Shown: piece after piece, positions 48,285 to 57,838 of the stretch
How the letters are laid out: every line of letters begins with the position of its first letter
Numbering within the stretch: the stretch's first letter is position 1
Source of the DNA: Methylobacterium aquaticum
GTDB lineage: Bacteria > Pseudomonadota > Alphaproteobacteria > Rhizobiales > Beijerinckiaceae
Assembly: GCF_016804325.1 (NCBI RefSeq)
Contig: NZ_CP043627.1
Coordinates: forward strand, 853,001-917,000
Direction of reading: 5' to 3'
Length of the DNA stretch: 64,000 nucleotides
Translations under genes and position numbers: made by a program
The notes under the pieces: generated by a model
Seen by the model: the letters and a program-made list of their open reading frames with translations, nothing else
The model's database searches: none
Told to the model about the DNA's origin: nothing

Positions 48285-49631
48285 TCAGCCCGTCTTGCCG
48301 CCCAGCCGCGCCGCCGCCCGCTCGCGCCCGATCAGCGGCAGCAGGCCGGCGAGGTCCGGGCCGTGGTCGAGGCCGGTGAGCGCGAGGCGCAAGGGGAGGA
48401 ACAGCGCCTTGCCCTTCAGGCCGGTCGCCGTGCGGACCGCCTCCGTCACCCGCTTCCAAGTCGTGGCATCCCAGGGCTCCGGCGGCAGCGCATCGCGCGC
48501 GACGGCGAGCAGGTCCGGATTCTCACCGGTCACCGGCGTCACCGGGCCCTCGACCACCCGCCACCACTCGGCGGCCTCCGACACCCGGGTCAGGTTCGCC
48601 CGCACCACCTCCCAGAAGGCTTCTCCCCGCCCGGGCGCGACGCCGAGGGCGGCAAGCCGCCCGGCCACCGCCGCGTAGTCCAGCCCATGCACGACCCGGG
48701 CGTTGAGGCCGTCGAGCTCGTGCTCGTCGAACTTCGCCGGCGCCCGCGAGACGTGGGCGAGGTCGACGAGGGCGGCCAGCTCGTCGAGATCGGCCACCGG
48801 GCGCACCGCCTCGGCCGAGCCGGTCAGCACCGCGAGCGCCGCCACCGCCATCGGCTCGTAGCCGGACTCGCGCAGGCCCCGCAGGGAGAGGTGGCCGAGG
48901 CGCTTCGACAGGCCCTCGCCGCTCGCCGTGGTGAGCAGGTTGTGGTGGGCGAAGACCGGCACGGCCGCGCCGAGGGCGGAGAAGATCTGGATCTGGACCG
49001 CGGTGTTGGTGACGTGGTCCTCGCCGCGGATGACGTGGGTCACGCCGGTCTCGGCGTCGTCGACCACCGAGGGCAGGGTGTAGAGGTAGCTGCCGTCCTC
49101 GCGGATCAGCACCGGGTCGGACAGGCTGTCGGCCTCGACATGGCACGGCCCGCGCACGAGGTCGTCCCAGGTCACGGTGCCGGGATCGAGGCGGAAGCGC
49201 CAATGCGGCCGGCGTCCCTCGGCCTCGAAGGCGGCGCGCTCCTCGGGCGTAAGCTTCAGGGCGGCGCGGTCGTAGACCGGCGGCAGGCCGCGCCCGAGCT
49301 GGCGCCGGCGGCGGCGCTCCAGCTCCTCGGCGGTCTCGTAGGCCGGGTAGAGGCGGCCCGACGCCTTCAGGCGCTCGGCGGCCGCATCGTAGACCGCGAG
49401 GCGCTCCGACTGGCGGAACATCCCGTCCGGGACGATGCCGAGCCAGCCCAGATCCTCCTCGATCGCCGCGGCGAACTCGGCCGTCGAGCGCGCCGTGTCG
49501 GTGTCGTCGAGGCGCAGCCAGAACCGGCCGCCCGCCCGGCGGGCGAACAGCGCGTTGAACAGGGCCGGCCGGGCATTGCCGATATGCAGGAAGCCGGTGG
49601 GCGAGGGAGCGAAGCGAACGACGGGTGCCAT
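48285..49631 (-). CDS. gltX: Glutamate--tRNA ligase
   Basis: 448 residues, class I synthetase. The HIGH signature appears as [20 protein letters not shown] and the KMSKS loop as [20 protein letters not shown] is the usual pocket sequence. It charges tRNA-Glu, or in bacteria with two copies one may prefer tRNA-Gln. At about 450 residues it is full length rather than the short GluQ form. Alphaproteobacteria often carry two gltX genes and I cannot tell which this is. Confidence 0.95.
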   Translation of the reverse strand: MAPVVRFAPSPTGFLHIGNARPALFNALFARRAGGRFWLRLDDTDTARSTAEFAAAIEEDLGWLGIVPDGMFRQSERLAVYDAAAERLKASGRLYPAYETAEELERRRRRQLGRGLPPVYDRAALKLTPEERAAFEAEGRRPHWRFRLDPGTVTWDDLVRGPCHVEADSLSDPVLIREDGSYLYTLPSVVDDAETGVTHVIRGEDHVTNTAVQIQIFSALGAAVPVFAHHNLLTTASGEGLSKRLGHLSLRGLRESGYEPMAVAALAVLTGSAEAVRPVADLDELAALVDLAHVSRAPAKFDEHELDGLNARVVHGLDYAAVAGRLAALGVAPGRGEAFWEVVRANLTRVSEAAEWWRVVEGPVTPVTGENPDLLAVARDALPPEPWDATTWKRVTEAVRTATGLKGKALFLPLRLALTGLDHGPDLAGLLPLIGRERAAARLGGKTG

Positions 49632-49712
49632 GGCGGCTCTCGTAGAGCATCGGCGGAGCGGGGCGCAATCGGGCGTTTCCCCCCGGGCGGCCGGATCAGG
49701 CGAGCCAGGAAG

Positions 49713-50642
49713 TCAGGCCAACCAGGCGACGAGCAGCGACACGGTGACGACCGAGGCGATGTGCGAGAGCAGGATGGCGCCGGAGGTCACGCCGGCTTCC
49801 AGCCCGTAGAGCTTGGCGAGCGTGAACGGCCCCGAGCCGATTGGGAGCGCGCTGAGCAGCACCGCAGCGCGCGCCCACAGGTCGGGCACCGCGAAGACCT
49901 TGTAGACGAGGAGGGCGGTCACCGCTGGTTGCAGCACCAGCTTGAGGACGACCAGCACCGCCATCGGCCGCGTGTCCGAGACGACCACCCGCTCCTGCGC
50001 CAGGAACAGCCCGATGCAGACGAGGGCACAGGGCGAGGCCGCGCCGCCGAGGAGCGTCGTGAACCGCTCGATCGGCGCCGGCACGGTGAGCCCCGTGAGG
50101 CCGACCGCGAGGCCGGCCAGCGGCGCGATCAAGAGCGGGTTGCGCACCAGCGCCCGCACCACCTTGCGGCCGGTGCCGGACCCCGCGCCCTTCTGGAGGT
50201 CGAACTCGATCAGCACGATCGCGAACAGGAACAGCACGCAGGCGGTGAACAGGGTCGCGATCACCGCCGCCGGCAGGCTCGCCGGCCCGAACACCAGCAG
50301 GCAGAGCGGGATGCCCATGAAGCCGACATTGCTGTAGCCGGCATCCAGCCCCTCGATGCAGGCCTGGGCGCTGCGCAGCGATCGCCCGCGCCCGAGCCCG
50401 TAGGCCACCGCGAAGGCCGCCGCGATGCCGCCCGCGAAACCCGCCGCGAACCCGACCTGGGCGACCTGGTCCGGGGTGATCTTCGCCATCGCGCCGAAGA
50501 TCAGCGCCGGCAGGGCGAGGTAGATCGCGAACCGGTTGAGGCTGTCGGCGGCGGCCGGCCCGAACAGGGCGGTGCGGCCGCACAGGAATCCCGCCAGGAT
50601 CAGCGCGAAGATCGGGAGCGCGGCGTTGAGGACGGCCTGCAT
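49713..50642 (-). CDS. AEC (auxin efflux carrier) family transporter
   Basis: A 309-residue membrane protein with about ten helices in two halves. The conserved LPALIFGAMAK and NPLLIAPLAGLAVGL segments place it in the AEC/PIN-like family, whose bacterial members move malonate, malate or similar anions. The start at 50642 (MQAVLNAALPIFALILAGFL) matches the family N-terminus. It is encoded alone, upstream of gltX on the same strand with an 81-base gap. Confidence 0.92.
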   Translation of the reverse strand: MQAVLNAALPIFALILAGFLCGRTALFGPAAADSLNRFAIYLALPALIFGAMAKITPDQVAQVGFAAGFAGGIAAAFAVAYGLGRGRSLRSAQACIEGLDAGYSNVGFMGIPLCLLVFGPASLPAAVIATLFTACVLFLFAIVLIEFDLQKGAGSGTGRKVVRALVRNPLLIAPLAGLAVGLTGLTVPAPIERFTTLLGGAASPCALVCIGLFLAQERVVVSDTRPMAVLVVLKLVLQPAVTALLVYKVFAVPDLWARAAVLLSALPIGSGPFTLAKLYGLEAGVTSGAILLSHIASVVTVSLLVAWLA

Positions 50643-50986
50643 CGGGAAAAAAGCCGGGGAGGGGTGCCGAGGGCAAAGCCGCCGGCGGGACTCCGCTGTG
50701 GTCCAGCTTGCCGGGCGGTGCAAGGGTGGCGGGAGGGCGGGGGGCCTGCGTGGTCCGCGGGCCGTCACCCTGTCGAGGTGGGGCGGGGATCGAGCCGGGA
50801 CGGTTCGTTCCAGCCGACCTATAGAGTCCCGAGCGCCGATGCGCGATCGGCCGCGACGAGGCGCGCGGTGGAGCGGGCCCGCGCGATGGTCTAGAACGAA
50901 AAAAGAACAGGTGGGCCGGAGCGTTACGGCCATGGCGACGGCCCGGAGATGCCGGGCCCTGCGGTGAAGGGTGGCGGGAGAGCGGA
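50643..50986. other. Divergent gap, AEC gene / small SOS-type genes
   Basis: 344 bases with no convincing gene. Its notable content is the GAAC-N7-GAAC box at 50894-50908 on the side of the small genes. Confidence 0.5.
50894..50908. promoter_or_regulatory. LexA-type SOS box (GAAC-N7-GAAC)
   Basis: GAAC GAAAAAA GAAC, an exact match to the alphaproteobacterial LexA direct repeat GAAC-N7-GAAC (GTTC-N7-GTTC on the other strand). It is 78 bases upstream of the first of two small co-directional genes. An exact match is expected about once by chance in a window of this size and composition, so the support comes from its promoter position. Confidence 0.6.
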
Positions 50987-51241
50987 ATGACGATGCGGAC
51001 GACCTTCATGGTCCAGACGTTCGAGATTCACCGGAAGCGGTTGCGGCCGGGCGCGCGCGACGTGACGCCGACGGAGAGCGGGGCGCTCAAGCGGGCGGAG
51101 GCGATCGCCGGGCGGATGCCGGGCGCGGCCGCCCTGCGCATCGTGGCGGATGACGAGACCGGCGAACTCGAGAGCGTGACGATCCTCGGCACCTTCGGGG
51201 AGATCCCGGAGGATTTCGCCGAGCAGGTCAGCGGCGGTTGA
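50987..51241 (+). CDS. Small protein of unknown function, first gene behind LexA-like box
   Basis: 84 residues, not recognised. Composition is that of a folded soluble protein: a beta start (TFMVQTFEIHRKRLRP), a helix (ESGALKRAEAIAGRMPGAAA) and beta strands (LRIVADDETGELESVTILGT). A GGCGGGAGAGCGG purine stretch precedes the ATG. The second small gene follows after 15 bases with its own GAGGAG, so the two look like an operon. If the upstream box is real, they are DNA-damage inducible. Confidence 0.7.
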   Translation: MTMRTTFMVQTFEIHRKRLRPGARDVTPTESGALKRAEAIAGRMPGAAALRIVADDETGELESVTILGTFGEIPEDFAEQVSGG

Positions 51242-51256
51242 ACGAGGAGAATCGAG

Positions 51257-51532
51257 ATGGCCTTCAAGCCGAAATCCGCGGCCGAGACCAAGGCGGCGGA
51301 ACTGGCCGCGATCCTGATCCGGATCGCCGACCGGGAGGGCGCGCCGGTCCAGATCGGCGTGGACGAGCTGCGGCGGGCGAGCCCGCGGCTGACGCCGCTG
51401 GCGATCGGGCAGATGTTCCGCCGGCACCGCGACGACCTGGAGGCGGCCCTGGCGGAGCGCGGCTACACCCTCGTCGATTATGCCGACCAGGGGCCGGGGC
51501 GCGGGATGGAATTCGAGATCGCACCGGCCTGA
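51257..51532 (+). CDS. Small protein of unknown function, second gene behind LexA-like box
   Basis: 91 residues, mostly helical with a winged-helix feel: helix (SAAETKAAELAAILIRIADR), helix (GVDELRRASPRLT), helix (LAIGQMFRRHRDDLEAALAERG) and a short terminal strand (MEFEIAPA). That is the size of a small DNA-binding or regulatory protein, but I recognise no family. GAGGAGAATCGAG precedes the ATG. It is followed by the candidate mmgR sRNA gene. Confidence 0.72.
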   Translation: MAFKPKSAAETKAAELAAILIRIADREGAPVQIGVDELRRASPRLTPLAIGQMFRRHRDDLEAALAERGYTLVDYADQGPGRGMEFEIAPA

Positions 51533-51639
51533 CCCGGATACGGCCGCGCTTCATGCGCCGGGCGCATGGCACCCCGCACGAAAGTCCGGATGGTGCAGTG
51601 CGAAAAATCATGGCATAGACAACTCACGCAAGGACGCGA

Positions 51640-51720
51640 TGGCGTCGCGGACTTGCCAGCCCTCTTGGGCGTTTCCTCCCTAGACTTCGGGCCACTCGCA
51701 AGGGTGGCCTTTTTTCTTTT
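51640..51720 (+). ncRNA. mmgR: Candidate mmgR / Rfam 'suhB' (alpha-r8) small RNA
   Basis: Roughly 80 nt. It contains the family's conserved pyrimidine block TTTCCTCCCT at 51672-51681, followed by TAGACTTCGG and a terminator hairpin GGCCAC-N8-GTGGCC with a T-run. In Sinorhizobium meliloti this family (MmgR) is known to restrain polyhydroxybutyrate accumulation, its single-stranded UCCUCCC motif being suited to pairing with ribosome-binding sites. The 5' end is estimated from the family's usual length of about 77 nt; I could not define the promoter. Confidence 0.75.
51690..51720 (+). terminator. Rho-independent terminator of the candidate mmgR sRNA
   Basis: GGCCAC (51690-51695), an 8-base loop, GTGGCC (51704-51709), then TTTTTTT C TTTT. 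It is the clearest intrinsic terminator in the window. Confidence 0.85.
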
Positions 51721-51975
51721 CAGCGTCTTGTTGTGCCAATCGCCTTCCGCCGCCCTCTTCGAGGCGGCCGGAATCCGGCGAGGACATGGCTGCGCCCGTC
51801 GCCGTCCGGCGGCACCCCGCGCAGGCCGTCCATTCGCTTGCCGCAGCGCCCTCGCATCCCCTTCCGGCGTTTGCGCCCTAGTTCCGGTTCCGGGACGGGG
51901 CGCCTCGGAGAGACATCGTTTCCTCGCCCGCAGCGGCCGGGCCGCTTGCGGCGCGATGCGCAGGAGCAGCGTATC

Positions 51976-53709
51976 ATGACGGGCCGCAACGTCGCCGATC
52001 TCTGCATCGAGACCCTGGAACATGCCGGCGTGGAGCGCGTCTACGGCGTCGTCGGCGACAGCCTGAACGGCCTCACCGAGGCGATCCGGGCGAGAGGCAA
52101 GATCCGCTGGGTGCATGTGCGCCACGAGGAGGTGGCGGCCTTCGCGGCCTCCGCCGAGTCGCAAGTCACCGGCGGGCTCGCGGTCTGCGCCGGCTCCTGC
52201 GGGCCGGGCCATCTCCACCTCATCAACGGCCTCTACGACGCCCACCGCACCCGCACGCCGGTGCTGGCCATCGCCGCCCACATCCCCTCGGCGGAGATCG
52301 GCACCGGCTATTTCCAGGCCACCCACCCCGAGGAGCTGTTCCGGGAGTGCAGCCATTACTGCGAGCTGGTCTCCGATCCGGCGCAGCTGCCATACGTCCT
52401 GGAGATCGCGATCCGCACGGCGGTCGCCAAGGGCGGCGTCTCGGTGGTGGTGATCCCGGGCGACGTCGCCCTCAAGGACGCGCCCGCGCGGGCGCTCGCG
52501 GCGCCGGCGACCCTGGCGCCCAAGCCCCCGATCGTCCTGCCGCCGGCCTCCGACCTCGACGCGCTCGCCGACCTCCTCGACGGGGCCGGGAAGGTGACCC
52601 TGTTCTGCGGGCGCGGCTGCGCCGGGGCGCGGGACCAGGTGATCCGCCTCGCCGAGACCCTGAAGGCGCCGGTGGTGCACGCGCTCGGCGGCAAGGAGCA
52701 TGTCGAGCACGACAATCCCTACGATGTCGGCATGACCGGGCTGATCGGCTTCTCCTCCGGCTACGCCGCCATGGAGGCCTGCGACGCCCTGCTGCTGCTC
52801 GGCACCGATTTTCCCTACCGCCAGTTCTATCCCGAGACGGCGAAGATCGCCCAGATCGACATCCGGCCGGAGAATCTCGGCCGCCGCTGCCGCCTCGATC
52901 TCGGCCTCGTCGGCGATGTCGGGGTGACGATCGCGGGCCTGCTGACGCGGCTGAAGCCGCGTGCGGATTCCCGCCATCTCGACCGGTGCCTGAAGCACTA
53001 CGCCAAGGCCCGCGAGGGCCTCGACGACCTCGCCACCGGCAAGCCCGGCCGCAAGCCGGTCCATCCGCAGCACCTGACCCGGCTGGTGAGCGAGGCGGCG
53101 GCGCCCGATGCGGTGTTCACGGCGGATGTCGGCACGCCCACCATCTGGGCGGCGCGCTACCTCGCGATGGCGCAAGGCCGGCGGCTGATCGGTTCCTGGA
53201 CCCACGGCTCGATGGCGAACGCCATGGCGCACGCGATCGGGCTCCAGGCGGCACAGCCGGGCCGTCAGGTGATCGCGCTCGCGGGCGACGGCGGCTTCAC
53301 CATGCTGATGGGCGACCTCCTCACCCTGGTGCAGGAGAAGCTGCCGGTGAAGGTGGTGGTGTTCAACAACGGCACCCTCGGCTTCGTCGAGATGGAGATG
53401 AAGGCCGCCGGCTATCTCGAGACCGGCGTCGCGCTCCAGAACCCGGATTTCTCGGCCATCGCCCGCGCCGCCGGCCTGCATGGCCGCCGCGTCGAGGATC
53501 CGGGCGAGCTGGAGGGGGCCATCGCCGAGATGCTGGCCCATGACGGCCCGGCCCTCCTCGACGTGGTGACGAACCGTCAGGAGCTCGCCATGCCGCCGCG
53601 GATCCAGGCCGAGCAGGTGAAGGGCTTCAGCCTCTACGTGATGCGGGCGGTGATGAACGGCCGCGGCGACGAGGTTCTCGACCTCGCCAAGAGCAACTTG
53701 ATCCGGTGA
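51976..53709 (+). CDS. poxB: Pyruvate dehydrogenase (quinone)-like ThDP enzyme
   Basis: 577 residues, close to the 572 of E. coli PoxB. The three domains are the PYR domain (catalytic Glu in [33 protein letters not shown]), a central FAD-type domain (about 190-330) and the PP domain with the ThDP motif [13 protein letters not shown]…VVFNN. It would decarboxylate pyruvate to acetate and CO2, passing electrons to quinone at the membrane. Acetolactate synthase is excluded by the overall PoxB-like wording, though a related oxidase is possible. The ATG at 51976 is at the conserved N-terminus. Confidence 0.9.
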   Translation: MTGRNVADLCIETLEHAGVERVYGVVGDSLNGLTEAIRARGKIRWVHVRHEEVAAFAASAESQVTGGLAVCAGSCGPGHLHLINGLYDAHRTRTPVLAIAAHIPSAEIGTGYFQATHPEELFRECSHYCELVSDPAQLPYVLEIAIRTAVAKGGVSVVVIPGDVALKDAPARALAAPATLAPKPPIVLPPASDLDALADLLDGAGKVTLFCGRGCAGARDQVIRLAETLKAPVVHALGGKEHVEHDNPYDVGMTGLIGFSSGYAAMEACDALLLLGTDFPYRQFYPETAKIAQIDIRPENLGRRCRLDLGLVGDVGVTIAGLLTRLKPRADSRHLDRCLKHYAKAREGLDDLATGKPGRKPVHPQHLTRLVSEAAAPDAVFTADVGTPTIWAARYLAMAQGRRLIGSWTHGSMANAMAHAIGLQAAQPGRQVIALAGDGGFTMLMGDLLTLVQEKLPVKVVVFNNGTLGFVEMEMKAAGYLETGVALQNPDFSAIARAAGLHGRRVEDPGELEGAIAEMLAHDGPALLDVVTNRQELAMPPRIQAEQVKGFSLYVMRAVMNGRGDEVLDLAKSNLIR

Positions 53710-54154
53710 GAGCGGGAGTTCGAGAGCGTCGGTGAAGGATGGGTTTGGAATTCCTCCACTCCGAGAGCCTTCTTGATTGGCTCGACAGCGGCGACATCCT
53801 CCTCGTCATTCCGGGCCGCGACAGCGGAGCCCGGAATGATGTGAATGATTTGAGATATTAATATGACATCCACATGGGATTTGATCGCTTCGGGTTTGAC
53901 AATAAATATTATCGGAAAAATTATGGATATTCAGGGGAAAGACAAAATTCGTGCCTTCCTTCTTTTCCGGACAGCCGCCGACCGGTGAGGCCTGGTGCTT
54001 CGGCAATCGGTCCCGGCTCTCGATTGCTGCGAGTGCCGAAACGATGCGTTTCGATCGTTTCCATTTTCAAGTCGCGTGTTAGGCCTCAATCTCTCTCCGA
54101 TCCGGCGCCTCTCCGAAGCGGGATGCCGGGCCGAATCGAGAAGGAGTAAGCGCG
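53710..54154. other. poxB-pirin gap with short family C palindrome and AT-rich stretch
   Basis: 445 bases without a convincing gene. At 53805-53840 a short family C form (GTCATTCCGGGC…GCCCGGAATGAT) makes a hairpin that could end the poxB transcript. Bases 53850-53945 are unusually AT-rich (TTGACAATAAATATTATCGG at 53896) and offer a good promoter for pirin: TTGACA with ATATTAT-like sequence downstream. Confidence 0.55.
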
Positions 54155-55093
54155 ATGAGCTGGCACAGTGCCGACGATCCGGTCCCCGGCGATCATTTCA
54201 GCTGCGACGCGATTCAGACCCTGATCGTGCCGCGCTCCCGCGACCTCGGCTCCTTCGCGGTGCGGCGGGCGCTGCCCTCGACACAGTGCCGGATGGTCGG
54301 CCCGTTCATCTTCTTCGACCAGATGGGACCGTCGGAATTCCTGCTCGGGCAGGGCATGGACGTGCGGCCGCATCCGCATATCGGGCTGTCCACCGTGACC
54401 TACCTGTTCGAGGGCGAGATCATGCACCGCGACAGCCTCGGCACCGAACTGCCGATCCGTCCGGGCGAATTGAACTGGATGACGGCCGGGCGCGGCATCA
54501 CCCATTCGGAGCGCACCGGCGGCGCCCTGCGGCAGACGGGCTCGCGGCTGTTCGGCCTCCAGAGCTGGGTCGCCCTGTCGGCGCGGGACGAGGAGACCGC
54601 CCCGGCCTTCGAGCATTACGACGCCGCCTCGCTGCCGATCGTCTCAGGCGAGGGCAAGACCGTCCGGCTGATCGCCGGCGAGGCCTACGGCGCGCGCTCC
54701 GCCGTGCGGACCTCGACCCCGATGGTCTATGCCGACGTGGCGCTCGAGGCCGGCGCCGTCCTGCCGCTCGATGCCGATTACGACGAACGCGCGATCTACA
54801 CGGTGTCGGGCGCGATCGAGATCGCCGGCGACGGCTTCGGCCCGGGCCAGCTCCTGGTCTTCCGCCCCGGCGACCGGATCAGCGTGCGGGCGAAGGAGGC
54901 CTCCCGCTTCATGGTGCTGGGCGGCGAGCCGATGGACGGGCCGCGGCACCTCTGGTGGAACTTCGTCTCCTCGCGCCCGGAGCGGATCGCCCAGGCCAAG
55001 GAGGATTGGCGCCAGGGCCGGTTCGACACCGTGCCGAACGACGCCGAGTTCATCCCGCTGCCCGAGGATCCGCCACCGGTCCGCTATCCGTGA
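54155..55093 (+). CDS. Pirin-family bicupin protein
   Basis: 312 residues. The pirin metal site is visible: [20 protein letters not shown] (two His), then RGITHSER (His, Glu). The N-terminal and C-terminal cupin domains are both present. Bacterial pirins have been linked to quercetin dioxygenase activity and, in Serratia, to modulating pyruvate dehydrogenase, which is interesting beside poxB. The start at 54155 follows AGAAGGAG. Confidence 0.92.
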   Translation: MSWHSADDPVPGDHFSCDAIQTLIVPRSRDLGSFAVRRALPSTQCRMVGPFIFFDQMGPSEFLLGQGMDVRPHPHIGLSTVTYLFEGEIMHRDSLGTELPIRPGELNWMTAGRGITHSERTGGALRQTGSRLFGLQSWVALSARDEETAPAFEHYDAASLPIVSGEGKTVRLIAGEAYGARSAVRTSTPMVYADVALEAGAVLPLDADYDERAIYTVSGAIEIAGDGFGPGQLLVFRPGDRISVRAKEASRFMVLGGEPMDGPRHLWWNFVSSRPERIAQAKEDWRQGRFDTVPNDAEFIPLPEDPPPVRYP

Positions 55094-55176
55094 CCGGGCG
55101 GGAGGGAGCCCGCGACCGCCGGCCCCCATCGACGCGAAGGCGCCCTGCTTCCACGGGTCGACGTGACGAGAGGCCG

Positions 55177-56205
55177 TCAGCCTGGGACGACCTCCGCCCG
55201 CGGCATGCCGGCGCCCGCTCGCGCGAAGGGGCTGTCCGGCACACGCGGCGCGAGCCGGAACAGGCCTTTGGGCGCGACCTCGTCCAGTTCGCCCACGCCC
55301 AGGTCGCGGGCGATCACCACCACGAACGGCGCCGCGTCCTCTCCGGGCCGGCCGAAGGGGCGCGGGCGCGAGAACAGCGTGCCGACGCTCTCGACCAGCA
55401 GCGGACGGTCCGCTTCGACGACCCCCACCAGCCCCTTGAGGCGTAAGAGCCGCTCGCCGAGATGGCCGGCGAGGTTGTCGAGCCAGGCCGCGAGGTCGTC
55501 GTAGGGGAGGGGGCGGACGGGCCGGGCGAGCCAGATTGCGATGCGGGGATGGGCGCCGCCGGCATCCGGGGCCAGCAGCGCCGGATCGAGGCCGGCGCCG
55601 GGAAGCGGCGCGAAGGCCGCCGCGACCGTGGCCGAGCGGTCGGGATCGGCGATCGTGTCCGCGAGCGGGTTGAGCCCGCCGATCTCCGCCCGGACCTCGC
55701 CGAGGCGATCCGGCGGCGCGGCGTCGAGCTTGGTCACGACGATGCGGTGGGCGGCGGCCCATTGCGCCGCGGCCTCCTCGAAGGCGGTCGTCCCGGGGCC
55801 GCGGAGCGCATCGTAGGTGGCGACGACCGAGACCCGCATCGGGAACCCGGCGAGGCTCGCCAACTGGCGCAGGACCGGGCCGGGCTTCGACAGCCCGCTC
55901 GTCTCCAGCACGATTCTCCGGAGGGGCCCCGACGCCCCGGGCCGCTCGGCGGCGAGCAGAGCCTCGACGGTGCGGGCGAGGTCGCTGGTCATCTGGCAGC
56001 AGACGCAGCCATTCGCCAGCATGGTCATCGGCACCTCGCCTGCGGTCTCGCGCAGGATCAGCCCGTCGAGGCCGATCTCGCCGGCCTCGTTGACGATGAT
56101 CGCGGTGTCGGCGGCCTCGGGACGGGTGAGGTAGTCGCGCAGCAGGGTCGTCTTGCCGGAACCGAGAAAGCCGGTCAGCACCACGACATCGAGGATGTCG
56201 GTCAC
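55177..56205 (-). CDS. COG0523/CobW-family GTPase, probable metallochaperone
   Basis: 342 residues. Walker A is GFLGSGKTT, the metal-binding GCVCC motif is NGCVCCQ, Walker B-like ETSGLSKP and the guanine-specificity motif TKLD are present, and a CobW C-terminal domain follows (about 240-342). COG0523 proteins use GTP hydrolysis to deliver zinc, cobalt or similar metals to client enzymes. Its GTG start overlaps the stop of the upstream amidohydrolase gene (GTGA), so the two are translationally coupled. I infer that the metal-dependent amidohydrolase is its client. Confidence 0.92.
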   Translation of the reverse strand: MTDILDVVVLTGFLGSGKTTLLRDYLTRPEAADTAIIVNEAGEIGLDGLILRETAGEVPMTMLANGCVCCQMTSDLARTVEALLAAERPGASGPLRRIVLETSGLSKPGPVLRQLASLAGFPMRVSVVATYDALRGPGTTAFEEAAAQWAAAHRIVVTKLDAAPPDRLGEVRAEIGGLNPLADTIADPDRSATVAAAFAPLPGAGLDPALLAPDAGGAHPRIAIWLARPVRPLPYDDLAAWLDNLAGHLGERLLRLKGLVGVVEADRPLLVESVGTLFSRPRPFGRPGEDAAPFVVVIARDLGVGELDEVAPKGLFRLAPRVPDSPFARAGAGMPRAEVVPG

Positions 56206-57812
56206 GGCGCCGCCTGATCCGTCTTGGCGTATTTGGCCGGCACCGCCTCGTCCCAGGTCGCCTTCACCAGGTCGCGCACGTCGGCGAGCAGTTCGGCGGT
56301 ATCGTAGATCACCCCGTCCTTGATCGTGTATTTGAGGCCCCGGTGCCAGGTGGCGCCGTTCGTCGCCTCGTCGAGGCGCAAGGCCCCGGTGCCGTAGAGC
56401 AGCTTGAAGTCGGTGAGCGGGTTGTGGTCGTGAACCAGCAGGTCGGCACGCTTGCCGACCTCGACGGTGCCGATCTCGTCCTCGAGCCCGCACAGGGCGG
56501 CACCCTGCGAGGTCGCGGCGCGCACCACCTCCAGCGGGTGGAAGCCGGCCTCCTGCAACAATTCCAGTTCGCGGATATAGCCGAAGCCGAAGATCTGGTA
56601 GATGAAGCCCGAATCCGAGCCGGCGCAGACCCGGCCGCCGCGGTTCTTGTACTCGTTGATGAAGGCCATCCAGAGCCGGTAGTTCTCCTTCCACTCGATC
56701 TCGTTCTGGGTCGACCAGCGATACCAGTACGAGCCGTGGCCGCCGCGCTGCGGCGTGAAGTAGTCCCACATCGACTTCCAGGTATACTCCTTGTGCCAGT
56801 CGGCCTGGCGCGCCCGCATCAGGTCGCGGTTGGCGTCGTAGATCGTGAAGGTCGGCACGAAGGTGAAGCCGAGTTCCAGGAACCGCTCCAGGGTCTCGTT
56901 CCATTTCTTCGAGCCCGGCTCGGCGCCCTGGCGGAACATCTGGCCGGAGACCGAGAAGCGGAAGTACTCGTCGTTGTAATCGTAATCGAGCGGGAAGTTC
57001 TGCACCACCCGATCCTCGAACAGGGCCTCGGGCAGGCCGTAATAATGCTCGGCGCTGGTCAGGCCCCAGCCGGCGGTGGTGAGCGCGTTCATCCGCGTCA
57101 CTGCCATCTGGGCGTGGTGGCAGCCGGATTTGAGCCCGAGCTTCGCGCATTCGTCCAGCGCCGCCTCCATGATGGCGGGCGGCGCGCCGAAGAACTTCAC
57201 CCCGTCGGCGCCGCGTTCCTTCAGCTTGCGCAGCCACGCCCGCCCCTCCTCGGGGGTGTGGATCAGCTTCAGCATGTCGTTGACGGCCGGGAAGTAGCTG
57301 TAGGCCAAGAGCCGCGGCGCCGCGATCTCGTTGGCCGCTGCGCGCTTCTTCTGGTCGAGCATCCAGTCGAGGCCGTTGAACGAGCCCATCTCGCGCACCG
57401 TCGTCACGCCGTGGGCGAGCCAGAGCTTGTAGACGTACTCGACCGGCGGCACCCAGCCGTTGGCGGCGTGGTAGGCGACGCCGGCATGGGCGTGGCAATC
57501 GACGAAGCCGGGGGTCACCCACTTGCCGCGGCAATCGATCTCGTGGTCGCCGGGTGCGGGCCGGTTGGCGGTGTTCGCGAGGTTGCCGGTGACCTTCTTC
57601 AGCTGAACGATGCGGCCGTTCTCGACCACGATGTCGGTCGGGCCGATCGGCGGCGCGCCGGTGCCGTCGATGACCGTGGCGGCCCGCAGCACCAGGCGCT
57701 TGTGCGGCCCGATCCCGCGGTCGCGGGAGGTCGAGGGCACCAGGGGCGGCTGGCCGGCCCTGGCCCGCTCGGCGGCGAGTTCGTTGCCGGCGAGAATGGG
57801 GGCGTCGCTCAT
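56202..57812 (-). CDS. Metal-dependent amidohydrolase (536 aa)
   Basis: Amidohydrolase-superfamily enzyme. Metal-ligand candidates appear in the expected order: HxH in FVDCHAHAG, Lys in GVKFFGAPP, His in SGCHHAQMA, His in TSAEHYYG and Asp in CAGSDSGF. The N-terminal and C-terminal beta domains (VIDGTGAPPIGPTDIVVENG; VGKRADLLVHDHNPL) flank the barrel. It is longer than most M38-like relatives because of an insert around residues 300-370 rich in aromatic residues. The gene lies downstream of the importer permease and overlaps the COG0523 gene. The substrate is unknown. Confidence 0.88.
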   Translation of the reverse strand: MSDAPILAGNELAAERARAGQPPLVPSTSRDRGIGPHKRLVLRAATVIDGTGAPPIGPTDIVVENGRIVQLKKVTGNLANTANRPAPGDHEIDCRGKWVTPGFVDCHAHAGVAYHAANGWVPPVEYVYKLWLAHGVTTVREMGSFNGLDWMLDQKKRAAANEIAAPRLLAYSYFPAVNDMLKLIHTPEEGRAWLRKLKERGADGVKFFGAPPAIMEAALDECAKLGLKSGCHHAQMAVTRMNALTTAGWGLTSAEHYYGLPEALFEDRVVQNFPLDYDYNDEYFRFSVSGQMFRQGAEPGSKKWNETLERFLELGFTFVPTFTIYDANRDLMRARQADWHKEYTWKSMWDYFTPQRGGHGSYWYRWSTQNEIEWKENYRLWMAFINEYKNRGGRVCAGSDSGFIYQIFGFGYIRELELLQEAGFHPLEVVRAATSQGAALCGLEDEIGTVEVGKRADLLVHDHNPLTDFKLLYGTGALRLDEATNGATWHRGLKYTIKDGVIYDTAELLADVRDLVKATWDEAVPAKYAKTDQAAP

Positions 57813-57838
57813 GGTGTCCTCCGGACTTCTTGTTAGCT

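Noticed and set aside
47925..50894. 989-codon open frame on the plus strand opposite gltX and the AEC gene
   Set aside because: Shadow frame; the minus-strand genes carry complete family signatures.
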